From Eublepharis macularius (Eukaryota > Chordata > Lepidosauria > Squamata > Eublepharidae), in NCBI RefSeq assembly GCF_028583425.1, contig NC_072801.1:60465766-60529765 (forward strand): a stretch of 64,000 bases of DNA, read 5' to 3'. A program made the translations under genes and the position numbers. A model generated the notes under the pieces. The model did not search any database. It was given only the letters and a program-made list of their open reading frames with translations, and was not told where the DNA came from. Positions 61,300-64,000 of this stretch are shown piece after piece (within the stretch, counting starts at the first letter, position 1; every line of letters starts with the position of its first letter).

Positions 61300-62100
61300 G
61301 GCTAAGCCAGAGCGCGTTGGAAAGCAGGGCGATGTCGCGGAAGCTCGCTAGATGGCGCTGCGCCTTTCCCCACCTCCCCCCTCTCCTACCCCCCATTTCC
61401 CCCCCATCCACTCCCCCCCCCCAATATCCCGCGCGGATCAGCCCTGATGCTCTCGCTGCCTCCCTGCACGCCACTCCCCGCCATCCATCCCCGTGCCAGC
61501 ATGGCTGGTCGGCGTCCCGAGCGGTGAGCGGCGCGGGGAGGAATCCGGGTGCCCCGGGCAGGAGTGATGGGGTCCCCCCAGGGCTACCGGGCATCGTGGT
61601 GGACCTTCCTGCTGCACCAGGCGCCGCACATCAACTTCCAATTCGAGGCAGTCGGGAGCGAATTTGCCCCGGAGGACTGGGGGTACCAGCAGGTGAGCGC
61701 CCAGCCCGAAGCGGGCGCGGGGTTGGGTGGAAGAGGGGACGAGGCGGGGATCTGGCGGAGACGGGGAAGTAATTGGGAAGAGGCGAGGGAGAGGGAGGAG
61801 ATCGGGTGGTGGAGGGATGGCAGGGTGGACGGAGCGGTACAGGGAAGAGAGGGAAGAGGAAAGGAAGAGTCTGGCCGGACAAACATCTGGATGGAGGATG
61901 GCGCACGGGCAGGGAGAGATTTGGGGCGGACGGCTGGAGAAGGGATCCGCCGGGAGAGGAGAACAGATGGAACAGCAACCGGAGCGAGGGGGCAAGAGAG
62001 GGCAAGAAGCAAGGAAAGGGTGGTCCCGGGAGCGGCGGATCTGGAGAGAGGGAGGCAGGTGGAGGGTGCCAGGAACGAGGGAGAGAGGGAGGCGCCTCAG
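61300..62100 (+). promoter_or_regulatory. TTYH1: CpG-rich TTYH1 promoter and first exon region
   Basis: A sharp rise in GC and CpG (GATGTCGCGG, ATCCCGCGCGGATC) around the first exon, with no TATA box: a CpG-island promoter. After exon 1 the sequence becomes strongly purine-rich (61700-62340, GGGAGG/GGAAGAG repeats). Confidence 0.7.
61567..61692 (+). CDS. TTYH1: TTYH1 (tweety family member 1), first coding exon
   Basis: 42 residues, MGSPQGYRASWWTFLLHQAP then HINFQFEAVGSEFAPEDWGY and QQ, followed by donor GTGAGC in phase 0. It matches the start of vertebrate TTYH1 as I recall it (MGAPPGYRPS.W..LLHQ.P..DFQ...S.FAP....YQQ, with the first exon ending at YQQ). TTYH proteins are multi-pass membrane proteins linked to anion permeability and membrane or lipid handling, mainly in neural tissue. 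The ATG at 61567 is chosen. An in-frame GTG at 61549 is unlikely. Later exons lie beyond the window. In mammals TTYH1 sits between LAIR/LILR genes in the LRC. Confidence 0.9.
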
Positions 62101-64000
62101 ACGTGCAGCAGAAGCTAAAAGAGAGGGAGGGGAAAGACCACAAGAGATACCTGGAGGAGGAGGGAGGCAGGGGAGGAGGGAGGGAGAGGAGGGAAGGATG
62201 AGTAGGTGGGTGGGTGGGTGGCTGGTGGGAACACAACCTGACAGGGAAAGATGGAGGTCTAGGTGGCGAGACGGATGGGAATGGATGGTGAGGAAGGCAG
62301 AAGAAGAGGAGGGGGAGAGGGAGGGAGGGGAAACCTGTGGCATCGCTGCACCTGAGAAGCTCGGGCTTGGAAGTCAGGGAGTCTAAAGAGCCAGGGGTGT
62401 GGAGACATGGCTGTTAAAGGGTTCTGATTCTGACACCCTTCTTGTATTTGGTGACGATTGACTTTCTTTTGTATTTTATTTACTTCATTTATACCCTGCC
62501 TTTCTTCCCAATGGGGGACCAAAGAGGCTTCCATCACTCTTCTCTCCTCCATTTTATCCTCACAACAACCCTTTGAGGTAGGTTAGGCTGAGAGAGTGTG
62601 ACCGGCACAGTTTGAAGCATATCCATGCAGTGGCCCATGTAGGAGTTTTCTTCTGCAGGCAAGCGGGAATAGCTGAGAGCGCTTGTGTAGAGAAACGTAT
62701 CGTGTGAATGTGACACGGCTAACTCTGATTCCTGTGACCACAGAAATGCCAGCTTCAGTTACGATTGGCTGATTCTCATGTTACATCTCTCTGCACCTGT
62801 GTAGCTAAAGTTGTGTTGTGTGAACCAGGTTTATGACTTCCTAAAGGCTTATCTGGGCATCTTCGTATATAATCTCATTTATCTATACCCCAAACCTGAG
62901 TGCTACATATCACAAGCTCTGGTGCTTTAATTTCAGCACAAATCTGAGCAACCTCCTTTGAATTTAGGTAGAATTGGGAAGGAAATTGTGTGAATGAAAA
63001 GAAAGACAAACATTTTACTTCAAAAGAAGAACAGGTTTATTCTTAACCAAAGCAACAAAGGGTATTTGTTTGAAATGTTTGAAATAGAGAATCTTGGCAT
63101 AAACTGTAAGCATGTGTGAAATATGGTTTCCCGATAGTCCTCTATCTACTTAGTTTGTCAAATGCTAATCTGTGGAACTGACCATCACAAGATTTGGACA
63201 ATTGAGAAATTTAGTGTACAATATTGGATGAATAGAAGGATCTCTAAGGAAATATCACTGATTTGGGGAAGGGGGTATGTAGGAGAGATGTACCCTCCTA
63301 GCTTGTGAAATATCTAATTATTTGAGGGTAGATATTCATGAAATTTCATTATCCTAACCATCCTCTCCAGGGGTCTTCAGAAAAAGCAGTTAAACCCAGT
63401 GGTCTAGCTAACCCAGCATTGTTTCTCTACTGATGAGTTTTAACATGGTTTAAGCCAATCAAGAAGCATGTGGGGTAAAGACACATCTTGTTGATTCCCA
63501 GATCCATTATTTGAAGATTTTTAGATCCGTCTTGGCCCTTCTTTCGGCAGTCATCCCCATCAGCCGCTGACGTTTCTGCCCCTTGTGAATTCATTCAAGC
63601 CCTCCCCCACCTTGTTTTGGCTCTGAGTTATGCGCTCAGCATGTTCGCAATATCCCACAGCAATTAGCTTTGCTGCCCAATTGGCGCAAGAGCCAAATAC
63701 TTTGTTAGATGGGCCATGGGAGGCGGTGACACAGTGGCAGTGATGTATTCTGGCATTCACTGATACACGGGCTTTGTGTAGCCCCCCTCCCCCACCAGTG
63801 TGAAAGTCCTAGAAACCACCTGTAGCTTGGGTTAAATTTATCCTGTTGGGAGTCTGGCTAGAAGTGCGGCATTAGATGAACACGATGGAAGCTATGCAGA
63901 AGGTTTTCCATCTGTTTCTTAACCGAAGTATACATCTAGGGGTCGAAAAACTCATTGATACCTTGAAAAGAGCACATGGGGGAAAGAAATGCCACCCTGT
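61693..64000 (+). other. TTYH1: TTYH1 intron 1 (partial)
   Basis: Purine-rich to about 62340. A squamate dispersed repeat at 62465-62600 (TTATACCCTGCCTTTCTTCC, CCTCACAACAACCCTTTGAG). Then unremarkable sequence to the window end with no recognised exon. Confidence 0.7.

Noticed and set aside
61438-62343. Long minus-strand open frame (301 codons), rich in Pro and Ser
   Set aside because: It is the antisense of the purine-rich TTYH1 exon 1/intron 1 stretch. Low complexity, no domain, and overlapping long frames on both strands show a composition artefact.

Overview
The window looks like nuclear DNA of a squamate reptile (probably a lizard). Evidence: a tRNA-derived SINE with the Sauria-SINE 3' body and short-repeat tail, L1, L2-like and Penelope-like retroelements, many palindromic non-autonomous DNA transposons, and vertebrate-type split genes. 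I read it as part of the leukocyte receptor complex (LRC). It carries exons for LILR/KIR/FCAR-type immunoglobulin receptors, all joined in phase 1 behind a two-exon leader with a 36-bp second exon. Downstream lies the first coding exon of TTYH1, the gene that borders LAIR/LILR genes in the mammalian LRC.

Layout. 1-7.6 kb: repeats (hAT-type MITE, solo LTR, palindromic MITEs, LINE debris), no recognised gene. 7.6-19.6 kb, minus strand: receptor gene A (leader, three Ig domains, a transmembrane segment with no charged residue). 20-35 kb: spacer full of transposons, with an orphan 3' end of a receptor gene (29.2-30.6 kb) and an orphan leader (33.0-33.2 kb), both plus strand. 35.4-56.2 kb, plus strand: receptor gene B (leader, three Ig domains, FCAR/GPVI-like transmembrane segment with Arg). 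56.2-61.2 kb: 3' flank with L2-like LINE pieces, MITEs and Penelope tails. 61.3-64 kb: CpG-rich 5' end, exon 1 and part of intron 1 of TTYH1.

A and B are two arms of an inverted duplication, head to head, whose homology starts at a shared MITE (about 19.88 and 35.08 kb) and ends at the uncharged transmembrane exon (about 7.6 and 53.6 kb). They look like a paired receptor set: same ectodomain, different membrane anchors. In B the copy of A's transmembrane exon has lost its splice acceptor and is replaced by a downstream Arg-bearing exon. A 733-bp block around the first Ig exon differs at one synonymous base between arms, while Ig2 and Ig3 differ at 7 and 15 residues, a pattern expected from recent gene conversion.

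The right arm also hosts an apparently intact full-length L1 (41,221-47,369; both ORFs open, 17-bp target duplication), nested in a palindromic MITE that also received a second MITE. No CRISPR, rRNA or tRNA genes were seen. Splice joins are predicted from GT/AG sites, phase and the paralogous copies; no transcript data were available.
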